NCBI RefSeq assembly: GCF_003464595.1
Contig: NZ_QRZF01000030.1
Coordinates: 1-45,519 of the forward strand
Reading direction: 5' to 3'
Length of the DNA: 45,519 nucleotides
Source: Bacteroides intestinalis
GTDB lineage: Bacteria > Bacteroidota > Bacteroidia > Bacteroidales > Bacteroidaceae
Below the pieces are notes generated by a model. The model did no database searches and had not been told where the DNA came from. It saw only the letters and a program-made list of their open reading frames with translations. Numbering within the stretch: the stretch's first letter is position 1; the number at the start of each line of letters is the position of its first letter. This document shows positions 22,247 through 30,707 of this stretch, one piece after another. The translations under genes and the position numbers were made by a program.

Positions 22247-23803
22247 TTAATCTTTAATTTCATCCGGCCAGGGCGCTAAGTTACCGGTTGCACGGAGCGT
22301 AGGACGCTGTGCATCTACCGACCGAAGGTAGTTACTTAATTTCTGTGCTAATTTCTTTACAATGCGTGGGTTTTCCATTGCCACGTCGTTTTTCTCGCTG
22401 ATATCAGCGGGGACATTGAATAGTTCACGCTTACCGTCTGCAAAGTAGTAGACGAGTTTCCAGTCACCGGAACGAATGGAGCAAGTTGCTCCGATACCCG
22501 GTCCCGAAGGTCCCCAGCTATGAGGATAGTGCCAATAGATATCGCGGTCTTTTACCTTCCCTTTTCCCGTCAGCAATGGCATGAAGCTGATGCCGTCCCG
22601 TTGTTGTACGGTGGTATATTTTTGAATACCTGCTATTTCGAGGATGGTAGGATAAAAGTCTTCAATCATAAGATAATCTCCGCACTTCGTGTCCGGAGCC
22701 ACTACACCAGGCCAGCTTACGATCATTGGCTCGCGGATACCTCCTTCATAGGCGGAACCTTTTCCACTGTTGAGCGGATAGTTCTGAGTATGGAGTTCTC
22801 CGGCGCGGGTATGTGCGGCCAGTCCGCCATTGTCGGACATGAAAAGGATTACGGTATTGTCTGTTAGCTGGTTACGTTCCAGATAATCCATCAGGTCTCC
22901 CAGGCTCTTGTCCATGCCTTCGATGAGGGTGGCATAAGCTGCTTCTACAGGAGGAAGCCCTTTATCCAGATATTTCTGGTAAAAACGATAATCGGGTTGT
23001 ATGGGAGTATGGATGGCATAATGAGCCATGTATAGGAAAAATGGTTTATCCTTTTGCTGTGCCTTATCCAAAGCTTTTATGGCCTCTAATGTAAGTGCTT
23101 CGCTGAGGAAAGTATCCGTGCCATGATATTGCTCCAATCCGGGAACAGCAGCTAACGGACTTTTGCCATCCGGCTTATTCCCAAAATTATTTTTGCCGTA
23201 ATAACTGGCAGGTGATCCGGCTGCATGTCCGGCTATATTCACTTCGAACCCCATTGTCAGCGGATCGGCTCCGGGTGTATCATTTGCTCCGAAATGGGCT
23301 TTACCGCAATGTATGGTCTGGTAGCCGTTATCTTTAAGTACCTGTGCCAACGTAGTCACTTGGGTAGTACGTTCAATTCCCGGTTCCTGGCAAATACCGT
23401 TTATATTCCATTCGGGATAGGTCATCACTGAGTCGGGTTGTTCGTGAGTGGTATTTTTACGTAATGTCCAACTGGTTACGCGATGACGGGCTGCATTCAT
23501 TCCTGTGAAAAGGCTGACACGGGTAGGGGAACTGATACTACAGGCATACGCTTGTGTGAACATCTTGCCTTGTGTTGCCAGACGTTCCATGTTCGGTGTG
23601 TGGTAAGTATCGTTGTAGTGTGTCCGTTGAGTCCAGAAGGGCAGAGAAGTATCCTGCCATCCCATGTCATCAACCAGAAACAAAACAATGTTCGGACGTT
23701 GCTTTTCTTTCGGCACCCCTTTTTCCGGAGATGCTGCAATCGCTTCTCCTGCCATGCCCCACATGGGAATCATAGCAGCCGATATTAATAATTCGCTTTT
23801 CAT
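22247..23803 (-). CDS. Exported S1-family sulfatase, Ser-type
   Basis: 518 residues from ATG 23803, which gives a signal peptide (M-K-S-E-L-L-I-S-A-A...A-I-A-A). The frame is open further upstream but would overlap the acyl-CoA ligase gene and add a non-secretory N-terminus. Family marks: P-N-I-V-L-F-L-V-D-D-M-G-W (metal aspartates), S-S-P-T-R-V-S-L-F-T-G (S91 is the residue converted to formylglycine, so it needs the anaerobic maturase anSME, not found here), H-C-G-K, M-S-D-N-G-G. It releases sulfate from a sulfated glycan, mucin or small molecule in the periplasm or at the surface. No SusC/D pair is nearby, so it is not part of an obvious polysaccharide-utilisation locus. Confidence 0.9.
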   Translation of the reverse strand: MKSELLISAAMIPMWGMAGEAIAASPEKGVPKEKQRPNIVLFLVDDMGWQDTSLPFWTQRTHYNDTYHTPNMERLATQGKMFTQAYACSISSPTRVSLFTGMNAARHRVTSWTLRKNTTHEQPDSVMTYPEWNINGICQEPGIERTTQVTTLAQVLKDNGYQTIHCGKAHFGANDTPGADPLTMGFEVNIAGHAAGSPASYYGKNNFGNKPDGKSPLAAVPGLEQYHGTDTFLSEALTLEAIKALDKAQQKDKPFFLYMAHYAIHTPIQPDYRFYQKYLDKGLPPVEAAYATLIEGMDKSLGDLMDYLERNQLTDNTVILFMSDNGGLAAHTRAGELHTQNYPLNSGKGSAYEGGIREPMIVSWPGVVAPDTKCGDYLMIEDFYPTILEIAGIQKYTTVQQRDGISFMPLLTGKGKVKDRDIYWHYPHSWGPSGPGIGATCSIRSGDWKLVYYFADGKRELFNVPADISEKNDVAMENPRIVKKLAQKLSNYLRSVDAQRPTLRATGNLAPWPDEIKD

Positions 23804-23846
23804 TTGAGATAATACTTTAATAAAGGTTAGTCGGTTAATTACAATC

Positions 23847-25505
23847 TTATCCCTTCGCTTCCTGGTATAAGAATCGTTTAATGGAGCGTTTTGGAGTTTT
23901 CTCAAATTCTTCGGGATAGATTTTCATTTTGAATATCTGGCTGTATGCAGGCAACATGGTGTTTAGCGTGGCACGGTTTTCTTCCATGACCCGTTCTATA
24001 TCTGCGGTAGTCAGACCGTGTGCAAAGGCATCGTCGAAGTCCGGATATACCAGTCCGACAAGCTTTTCATTCTGCTGCACGATAATACTTTCGGCAACGT
24101 ACGGCATGTTATTCAACTTATCTTCTATTTCTTCGGGGTAGATATTTTGTCCACTGGAACCGAGCAACATATTCTTGCTGCGTCCTTTAATGGTAATATT
24201 CCCTTCGGCGTCCATCAGTGCAAGGTCGCCTGTATGCAGCCAACCGTCAGCGTCGATTGCTTCGCGTGTGGCTTCTTCATTTTTATAGTATCCAAGCATA
24301 ACATTCGGTCCGCGGCATACGATTTCCCCCGGTATATTTTCCGGATCGGAAGAAAGAACCTTCACTTCCATACGCGGAACTGCCTTACCGCAGGAACCCG
24401 GTTTGAAGCGTGACCAGTCTTCGTAACAGATGATCGGACCACATTCCGTCATCCCATAACCTACCGTGTAGGGGAATTCTATCATGTGCAGGAATTGTTC
24501 TACTTCCTGATTGAAAGCGGCACCGCCTACGATGACTTCAGCGAAACGTCCGCCGAAAGCACTGACTACTCCTTCGCGTACAGTTGCTTTAATCTTGTCA
24601 TTGATGATGGGAACTTTCAGCAATAGCTTCATGGTGGGTGTTTCCAGTTTTGGAAGCACGTTCTTCTTAATGATCTTTTCTATAATGAGCGGTACAGCCA
24701 CTACAAGGTGGGGCTTCACTTCCGAGAATGCCTGGAAAATGATTTTGGGGCTTGGCATGCGGGTTAGGAAGTAGATCTGACATCCTGCCGAGAACTCGTA
24801 CAGGAATTCGAATGCCAACCCGTACATGTGTGCCATTGGCAACATGGAGATAATCTTGTCTCCGGCTTTCAATGGCAATACTTCGAATGCGAATGCCGTA
24901 TTGGACCACAGGCTGCGGTAGGGCAGCATTACCCCCTTGGAATAACTCGTCGTTCCGGAAGTATAGTTGATGACTGCCAGTTCTTCGGGCTGATCTTTAT
25001 GATATTCAATGTGTTCTTTACGGAAATTCTTGGGGTATTTCTTGCCGAACAGTTCGTTCAGATGTTCACGGGCGTAATCCAGTTTCTGTGTACGTGAGAT
25101 GAGAATGGAGAAGTCCGTCATCAGAATGATGCCTTCCAGGATAGTCATGGCAGATTCGTTGAGGTTTTCCCATACCTGATCACCCACAAAGAGTAATTTG
25201 GCTTCGGAGTGATTGACAATGTTGTGTACATTGTCCGCTTTGAACTCATGAAGGATAGGAACTGCAACCGCTCCGTAGGTAAGTGTGGCAAGGAAGGTGA
25301 CTCCCCAGTGTGAACTATTACGTCCACAGATGGCTATCTTATCGCCTTTTTTAATACCGCTTGCTTCGAAGATTAAATGTACTTTCTCTATTTTGCGGGC
25401 TACATCTTTGTATTGTAGGGTAGCGCCATTATAATCTGTCAGGGCATCAAGGTCCCAATTCTCTTTAATACTATTCTCAATGTAGGCGATAAAGCTTTGT
25501 TCCAT
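23847..25505 (-). CDS. AMP-forming acyl-CoA synthetase (long-chain fatty-acid-CoA ligase type)
   Basis: 552 residues. Activates a carboxylic acid, probably a fatty acid, to its acyl-AMP and then CoA ester. The ANL-superfamily signatures are present: Y-T-S-G-T-T-S-Y-S-K-G-V-M (A3 loop, where the usual G-x-P-K-G reads S-Y-S-K-G), G-Y-G-M-T-E-C-G-P, W-L-H-T-G-D-L, and I-K-G-R-S-K-N-M-L-L-G-S-S-G-Q-N-I-Y-P-E-E-I-E. The A3 change is unusual for the superfamily in general, although my recollection is that it is common in Bacteroidetes homologues. It is the first gene of a minus-strand unit followed by the sulfatase and repeat protein. A full promoter precedes it. Confidence 0.9.
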   Translation of the reverse strand: MEQSFIAYIENSIKENWDLDALTDYNGATLQYKDVARKIEKVHLIFEASGIKKGDKIAICGRNSSHWGVTFLATLTYGAVAVPILHEFKADNVHNIVNHSEAKLLFVGDQVWENLNESAMTILEGIILMTDFSILISRTQKLDYAREHLNELFGKKYPKNFRKEHIEYHKDQPEELAVINYTSGTTSYSKGVMLPYRSLWSNTAFAFEVLPLKAGDKIISMLPMAHMYGLAFEFLYEFSAGCQIYFLTRMPSPKIIFQAFSEVKPHLVVAVPLIIEKIIKKNVLPKLETPTMKLLLKVPIINDKIKATVREGVVSAFGGRFAEVIVGGAAFNQEVEQFLHMIEFPYTVGYGMTECGPIICYEDWSRFKPGSCGKAVPRMEVKVLSSDPENIPGEIVCRGPNVMLGYYKNEEATREAIDADGWLHTGDLALMDAEGNITIKGRSKNMLLGSSGQNIYPEEIEDKLNNMPYVAESIIVQQNEKLVGLVYPDFDDAFAHGLTTADIERVMEENRATLNTMLPAYSQIFKMKIYPEEFEKTPKRSIKRFLYQEAKG

Positions 25506-25540
25506 GATATTATATATTGCACATTTATTTGAAATTTGTG

Positions 25541-25571
25541 CAAATATAAGGCTTTATCAAAAGAAAGCAAA
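25541..25571 (-). promoter_or_regulatory. Promoter of the acyl-CoA ligase / sulfatase / repeat-protein unit
   Basis: Minus strand: TTTG (25571-25568), 19 bases, TATATTTG (25548-25541), about 36 bases before the ATG at 25505. Confidence 0.8.
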
Positions 25572-25607
25572 TTTTTAGCTAAAAAAAGCGGGATATGTAT
25601 ATAATTT

Positions 25608-25638
25608 AGCCCTGGCATATTAAAATATGGCCAGGGCT
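25608..25638 (-). terminator. Terminator after the gmd-fcl genes
   Basis: AGCCCTGGC pairs with GCCAGGGCT, extended by an ATAT/ATAT pair inside with one bulged base. It lies between fcl and the acyl-CoA ligase promoter. The T tract is weak. Confidence 0.7.
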
Positions 25639-25648
25639 ATTGAAATAT

Positions 25649-26725
25649 TTACGATTTTAAATACCAATGATAGATGCGTTGTACGCCTTCTTCTATTTCT
25701 ACTTTGTGGTGCCAACCCAGAGAATGTAGTTTTGAAGGGTCGGTCAGCTTACGCATGGTGCCGTCCGGTTTGCTGCTATCGAAACTCAGTTGGCCTTTGT
25801 AGCCTACAGTAGAAACAATCAGTTCGGCAAGGTTGCGGATGGAGATTTCTTTACCTGTACCTATATTGATGTGGCAGTTACGAATGTCCTTATCGCCTGG
25901 TTTATAGGTGTCTTTGAAGTCTACATGTTCCATGACGAATACACTGGCATCTGCCATTTCTTCGCTCCAAAGGAATTCGCGAAGCGGTGTACCGGTACCC
26001 CAAAGTTTCACTTCATTGTCACTGATACCATATTTAGCAAGAATGGTGAGAATATCCTCTTTGCTGTCGGTTCCGTCAATGCCTTCTACGGGACGGAGAT
26101 CCAGGTCTTTGCGTATGGCATCCCAATCACCTTGTTTCAAACAGTGGGCAAGGTGTATCTTGCGAATCATGGCAGGAAGTACATGACTGCGTTCCAGATC
26201 GAAATTATCGTTTGGGCCATAGAGGTTGGTAGGCATTACAGCAATATAATTCGTACCGTATTGCAGGTTGAAGCTTTCGCACATTTTCAGTCCGGCAATC
26301 TTAGCTATGGCATAGGGTTCATTGGTGTATTCCAGGGGAGAGGTCAGAAGTACTTCTTCTTTCATGGGTTGTTCGGCATCGCGTGGATAGATGCAGGTGC
26401 TGCCCAGGAAGAGGAGTTTCTTTACATTGTGGCGGAAGCTTTCTCCGATGACGTTCTGTTGTATTTGCAGGTTCTTGTAGATGAAATCAGCACGATAGAT
26501 GCTGTTTGCCATGATACCGCCTACGAAAGCGGCAGCAAGGAATACATATTCAGGTTGTTCTTCATCAAAGAATCTACGAACGGCAACGGCGTCCAGCAAG
26601 TCGACTTCTTTGTGGGTTTTGCCAATAAGATTGGTATATCCTTTATCTTGCAGGTTCTTCCAGATTGCAGAACCTACCAGGCCACGATGACCTGCTACGT
26701 AGATTTTTGCGTTTTTGTCTAACAT
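25649..26725 (-). CDS. fcl: GDP-L-fucose synthase
   Basis: 358 residues. NADPH-dependent epimerase-reductase that converts GDP-4-keto-6-deoxymannose to GDP-L-fucose. The Rossmann motif G-H-R-G-L-V-G-S-A is at residue 12, L-G-S-T-C-I-Y-P contains the catalytic serine, and Y-A-I-A-K (Y-x-x-x-K) the catalytic pair; N-L-Y-G-P-N-D follows. It is somewhat longer than E. coli Fcl (321) because of an insert at about 195-230, as in other Bacteroides copies. It lies 21 bases after gmd, so the two enzymes act in sequence from one transcript. Fucose is used on Bacteroides capsules and glycoproteins. Confidence 0.94.
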   Translation of the reverse strand: MLDKNAKIYVAGHRGLVGSAIWKNLQDKGYTNLIGKTHKEVDLLDAVAVRRFFDEEQPEYVFLAAAFVGGIMANSIYRADFIYKNLQIQQNVIGESFRHNVKKLLFLGSTCIYPRDAEQPMKEEVLLTSPLEYTNEPYAIAKIAGLKMCESFNLQYGTNYIAVMPTNLYGPNDNFDLERSHVLPAMIRKIHLAHCLKQGDWDAIRKDLDLRPVEGIDGTDSKEDILTILAKYGISDNEVKLWGTGTPLREFLWSEEMADASVFVMEHVDFKDTYKPGDKDIRNCHINIGTGKEISIRNLAELIVSTVGYKGQLSFDSSKPDGTMRKLTDPSKLHSLGWHHKVEIEEGVQRIYHWYLKS

Positions 26726-26746
26726 TATATATTTAAGTTTTATGTA

Positions 26747-27823
26747 TTAATTCTCTTGTGATCTCAGATACAGCTTTCTCACAAACTTCATGTCATGCGT
26801 TGCCATAATCTTCACGAGATTTTCAAAGCTAGTTTGTCTTGGGTTCCAGCCCAAAAGTGTTTTGGCTTTGGTAGGATCACCCAGCAATTGTTCAACTTCG
26901 GCAGGACGGAAGTATTTTGAATCTACTTCTACAATGATTTTGCCTGTCTTCACATCAATGCCTTTTTCTTCGACACCTTCACCTTCCCAACGCAGTTCAA
27001 TACCTACTTCTTTGAAGGCGAGTGTGGCAAACTCACGAACAGTATGCATTTCTCCTGTGGCAATCACGAAATCTTCCGGTGTATCATGCTGAAGAATGAG
27101 CCACATACACTCTACATAATCTTTCGCATATCCCCAGTCACGGCGTGCATCCAGATTACCTAAATACAATTTATCCTGAAAACCTTGTGCTATGCGTGCA
27201 GCAGCCAGCGTAATCTTGCGGGTTACAAATGTCTCACCTCTGCGTTCACTTTCATGATTGAAAAGGATGCCGTTTACGGCAAACATTCCATAACTTTCGC
27301 GGTAGTTTTTGGTGATCCAGAAACCATATTGTTTGGCTACTCCGTACGGGCTACGGGGATAGAAAGGCGTTGTTTCCGTTTGAGGAACTTCCTGTACTTT
27401 TCCGTAGAGTTCCGAAGTAGATGCCTGGTAAATCTTTGTTTTTTTCTCCATGCCCAGAATGCGGACAGCTTCCAGCATACGGAGTGTACCAATGGCGTCC
27501 GCTTCAGCTGTGTATTCCGGTACATCAAAAGATACCTTTACATGACTTTGTGCGGCAAGGTTATAGATTTCATCCGGCTGTACCTGCTGAATGATCCGAA
27601 TGAGCGAACTGCTATCCGTCATATCGCCGTAATGCAGGTTGATAGTACGTTTCTGTTTCATGTCGCGCACCCATTCGTCGAAGTACAAGTGTTCGATACG
27701 TCCTGTATTGAATGAGGATGAACGGCGGAGAATACCGTGAACTTCATATCCTTTTTGTAATAAGAATTCGGCAAGAAACGAACCGTCCTGACCTGTTATT
27801 CCGGAGATTAGAGCTGTTTTCAT
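26747..27823 (-). CDS. gmd: GDP-mannose 4,6-dehydratase
   Basis: 358 residues. First step of GDP-fucose synthesis, GDP-mannose to GDP-4-keto-6-deoxymannose. N-terminal cofactor motif I-T-G-Q-D-G-S-F, active-site S-T-S-E-L-Y-G and Y-G-V-A-K (Y-x-x-x-K), and the R-R-G-E-T-F-V-T-R segment of the GDP-binding region. Length fits the family. It is followed by fcl. A symporter gene lies 73 bases upstream on the same strand and I see no good -7 element between them, so gmd might be read from the symporter promoter or from a promoter I cannot recognise. Confidence 0.95.
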   Translation of the reverse strand: MKTALISGITGQDGSFLAEFLLQKGYEVHGILRRSSSFNTGRIEHLYFDEWVRDMKQKRTINLHYGDMTDSSSLIRIIQQVQPDEIYNLAAQSHVKVSFDVPEYTAEADAIGTLRMLEAVRILGMEKKTKIYQASTSELYGKVQEVPQTETTPFYPRSPYGVAKQYGFWITKNYRESYGMFAVNGILFNHESERRGETFVTRKITLAAARIAQGFQDKLYLGNLDARRDWGYAKDYVECMWLILQHDTPEDFVIATGEMHTVREFATLAFKEVGIELRWEGEGVEEKGIDVKTGKIIVEVDSKYFRPAEVEQLLGDPTKAKTLLGWNPRQTSFENLVKIMATHDMKFVRKLYLRSQEN

Positions 27824-27896
27824 ATTGTAGGCTTCGTTATAAATTGATTTTAAGAGGACAAAATTCGTTGTTTTTTACGAGAAAACAAAACTTTTT

Positions 27897-29051
27897 TCAT
27901 TTATATATCTTATCCACTACCAATGCAATCGCCCCGTCTCCCGTCACATTACAGGCAGTACCGAAGCTATCCATCGCAATGTAGAGTGCAATCATCAGTG
28001 CTTGTGCCGATTCATCGAAACCAAGCATGGACTGTAATATACCCAAAGATGCCATGATAGCACCACCAGGAACTCCGGGAGCCGCTATCATGGTAATTCC
28101 CAGCATGAAAATAAAACCGGCAAATAACGGAAAGTCGAAAGGTATGCTTTGCATCATCATCAAGGCAAGGGCACAGGCAACTATCTTGAGTGTACTTCCG
28201 GATAGATGTATCGTAGCACAAAGTGGAATCACAAAACCTGCTATATCAGATGATACTCCATTTTTCTTAGTCTGTTCCAATGTGACAGGAATAGTGGCAG
28301 CAGAAGACTGTGTGCCTAAGGCGGTGAAATAGGCAGGCAGCATCCGTCCCAATAATTTGAAAGGATTCTTACGGACGAATAGTGCGGCAATGCAATACTG
28401 GAACACTAACAGGAAGATATGCAGCAGGAAGATCACGCCGATTATCTTTATGAATACCATTAATACGGAGAATACCTGACCCGAATGTGTCATATTAAGG
28501 AATATACCGAATATGTAAATAGGGAGCAACGGCAGAATGACTGCACTGATCATGCGGACAATAATATCCTGGAAGTCGCGGGCAGCATTTTTCAACGTAT
28601 CATTTTTTAGTTGAGCAAGTCCAAGTCCTAATGTGAAAGCCAATACCAAGGCTGTCATAACATTCATCAACGGAGGTATGGCTACTGAAAAGAAAGGTAG
28701 TATACCTTGCGCTTCACTGACTTTTTCTAATGGAACTCCCGGTTCTATCAGGTGGGGAAATACAGTTACACCGGTAAAGTAAGACAAGAAACCGGAAAAC
28801 AAGGTTGTCCCGTAAGCAATCAGTGCTGTAATTAATAATAGTTTTCCGGCACCTTTACCAATATCGGCAATTGCCACTGTCACCAACCCTACAATAATAA
28901 GTGGTATGGAGAAGTTCAGGAATTCACTGAAAATACCGTTGAACGTAACGAAAAAGCGTACTATACCTCCGGGAAGAAAATTACCCAGAAGAATACCCAA
29001 TGCTATGGCTATTATGATACGTGGCAGTAGTCCGATATGTAGTTTTTTCAT
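27897..29051 (-). CDS. DAACS-type cation symporter with altered substrate/cation motifs
   Basis: 384 residues, eight membrane segments plus two re-entrant hairpins as in the glutamate/dicarboxylate:cation symporter family. The first hairpin keeps Q-S-S-A-A-T-I-P. The N-M-D-G-T motif of transmembrane segment 7, which forms a Na+ site, is replaced by H-L-S-G-S. In segment 8, D-S-F-G-T-A-C-N-V-T-G-D keeps the family aspartates but has glycine where the arginine (GltPh R397) binds the acidic side chain. So it is unlikely to move glutamate, aspartate or C4-dicarboxylates in the usual way; a neutral substrate or another coupling ion is an inference. It has its own -7 element and is divergent from gnd. 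Confidence 0.82.
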   Translation of the reverse strand: MKKLHIGLLPRIIIAIALGILLGNFLPGGIVRFFVTFNGIFSEFLNFSIPLIIVGLVTVAIADIGKGAGKLLLITALIAYGTTLFSGFLSYFTGVTVFPHLIEPGVPLEKVSEAQGILPFFSVAIPPLMNVMTALVLAFTLGLGLAQLKNDTLKNAARDFQDIIVRMISAVILPLLPIYIFGIFLNMTHSGQVFSVLMVFIKIIGVIFLLHIFLLVFQYCIAALFVRKNPFKLLGRMLPAYFTALGTQSSAATIPVTLEQTKKNGVSSDIAGFVIPLCATIHLSGSTLKIVACALALMMMQSIPFDFPLFAGFIFMLGITMIAAPGVPGGAIMASLGILQSMLGFDESAQALMIALYIAMDSFGTACNVTGDGAIALVVDKIYK

Positions 29052-29094
29052 AAATCTGTATTTAAGTTTTTCAGGTGAAATGTAGTCATGTTTG

Positions 29095-29102
29095 CAAAAG
29101 TA
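29095..29102 (-). promoter_or_regulatory. -7 element of the symporter gene
   Basis: TACTTTTG on the minus strand, about 40 bases before the ATG at 29051. No well-placed -33 element. Confidence 0.55.
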
Positions 29103-29143
29103 CGATTTTTATTCGAAATTCATACGAACAAATGCCCTTGGCA

Positions 29144-29170
29144 TATTGTTTCCATTTCAATGAAACAATA
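29144..29170. promoter_or_regulatory. 9-bp inverted repeat just upstream of gnd
   Basis: TATTGTTTC (29144-29152) and GAAACAATA (29162-29170) are exact complements around a 9-base centre. It ends about 18 bases before the gnd start, in the divergent symporter/gnd region. Likely an operator, or a hairpin in the gnd leader. Confidence 0.5.
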
Positions 29171-29188
29171 ACAAAAAAAATGCAAGTT

Positions 29189-30667
29189 ATGACCAAAAAA
29201 GAACAAAGGACAGACATCGGCTTAATTGGACTTGCCGTAATGGGGGAGAATCTAGCCTTGAACATGGCAGATAAGGGATGGCACGTATCCGTGTATAATC
29301 GAACCGTTCCGGGAGTAGAAGAAGGCGTGGTAGAACGCTTTACCAATGGCCGTGCCAAAGGAAAGACTATTGAAGGATATACTGAAATACCCGACTTTGT
29401 GGAGTCCATTTCTACACCGCGCAAAATAATGATGATGGTTCGTGCGGGTAATGCGGTAGATGAGTTGATGGAACAGCTTTTTCCGTATCTTTCTCCGGGA
29501 GATATACTAATAGATGGTGGAAATTCAAATTATGAAGATACCAATCGCCGTGTGGCATTGGCCGAACAAAAAGGTTTTCGTTTTGTCGGAGCAGGTGTTT
29601 CCGGCGGAGAAGAAGGAGCGCTGAATGGTGCTTCTATTATGCCGGGTGGTTCTGTTACTGCCTGGGATGAAGTGAAACCCATTCTGCAAAGTATCGCTGC
29701 ACGTGCTGCTGATGGTACTCCTTGCTGTGACTGGATTGGCCCGGCCGGTTCGGGACACTTTGTCAAGATGATACATAATGGTATCGAATATGGCGATATG
29801 CAGCTCATTGCCGAAGCCTACTGGGTGATGAAGAATCTATTGCAACTGGACAATGAAGAAATGGCTTCTGTATTTGCTCATTGGAATGAGGGTAAATTGC
29901 GCAGTTATCTGATAGAAATCACTGCCAACATTTTACGTCATAAAGATAAGGCAGGCGGGTACCTGATTGATAAAATCTTGGATACTGCCGGACAGAAAGG
30001 TACCGGCAAATGGTCTGTTATCAATGCCATGGAACTGGGAATGCCTTTAGGACTGATTGCTACGGCTGTTTTTGAGCGTAGCCTTTCGGCACAGAAAAAT
30101 CTGCGTGAAGCGGCTTCCAAGCAATTTGTTTGCCAGCGTTCACAAGTGGTATATAATAAACCGGAACTGGTGAAGGATATTTATTCAGCCTTGTATGCTT
30201 CCAAACTGGTATCTTATGCACAAGGTTTTGCCGTATTGCAAAAAGCATCCGAAACTTTCGGTTGGGATCTCGATCTGGCATCCATTGCCCGTATGTGGCG
30301 TGGTGGTTGTATTATCCGCAGCATATTCCTGAATGACATAGCTGCTGCTTTTGAAGCATCGCAGAAGCCGAAGCATTTGCTGCTTGCTCCTTATTTCCGG
30401 GAAGAAATTAAAGAGTTGCTTTCGGGTTGGAAGCATCTTGTAGCTCATGCAATGAAAGAAGAACTGCCTGTTCCTGCTTTCTCTTCTGCACTGAATTATT
30501 TCTATTCACTGGTATCTGCGAAGTTACCTGCCAATATGATTCAGGCACAACGCGATTACTTTGGTGCGCATACTTTTGAACGTACTGACGAACTTCGCGG
30601 GCAATTCTTCCATGAGAACTGGACCGGACATGGCGGAGATACAAAATCGGGTACTTATAATGTGTAG
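29189..30667 (+). CDS. gnd: 6-phosphogluconate dehydrogenase (decarboxylating)
   Basis: 492 residues from ATG 29189 (M-T-K-K-E-Q); an in-frame ATG at 29180 is possible. The frame is open to 29075, but that part overlaps the promoter region and the inverted repeat. Oxidises 6-phosphogluconate to ribulose 5-phosphate and CO2 with reduction of NADP+. Cofactor motif G-L-A-V-M-G-E-N-L, then I-D-G-G-N-S, the family signature G-V-S-G-G-E-E-G-A, the catalytic lysine in K-M-I-H-N-G-I-E-Y, and a C-terminal R-D-Y-F-G-A-H-T-F. First gene of the gnd-zwf-pgl operon. Confidence 0.95.
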   Translation: MTKKEQRTDIGLIGLAVMGENLALNMADKGWHVSVYNRTVPGVEEGVVERFTNGRAKGKTIEGYTEIPDFVESISTPRKIMMMVRAGNAVDELMEQLFPYLSPGDILIDGGNSNYEDTNRRVALAEQKGFRFVGAGVSGGEEGALNGASIMPGGSVTAWDEVKPILQSIAARAADGTPCCDWIGPAGSGHFVKMIHNGIEYGDMQLIAEAYWVMKNLLQLDNEEMASVFAHWNEGKLRSYLIEITANILRHKDKAGGYLIDKILDTAGQKGTGKWSVINAMELGMPLGLIATAVFERSLSAQKNLREAASKQFVCQRSQVVYNKPELVKDIYSALYASKLVSYAQGFAVLQKASETFGWDLDLASIARMWRGGCIIRSIFLNDIAAAFEASQKPKHLLLAPYFREEIKELLSGWKHLVAHAMKEELPVPAFSSALNYFYSLVSAKLPANMIQAQRDYFGAHTFERTDELRGQFFHENWTGHGGDTKSGTYNV

Positions 30668-30670
30668 TCA

Positions 30671-30700
30671 CTAACTACTAATCACTAACCACTAATCACT
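30671..30700 (+). repeat. ACTAATCACTAA-type spacer
   Basis: The gnd-zwf gap repeats CACTAA/ACTAAT units several times. The same motif recurs between the MacA-like and TolC-like genes at about 40778-40809. Confidence 0.55.
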
Positions 30701-30707
30701 AAATTAA

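Noticed and set aside
22238..22251. TTGATTTTAATCTT near the repeat-protein start as an Fnr-like box
   Set aside because: The right half has two mismatches and there is no -7 element in position; the sequence covers the sulfatase/repeat-protein junction.
25790..26722. 310-codon open frame on the plus strand
   Set aside because: Lies exactly antisense to fcl, shows no family motif and an odd composition. It is a shadow of the real gene.
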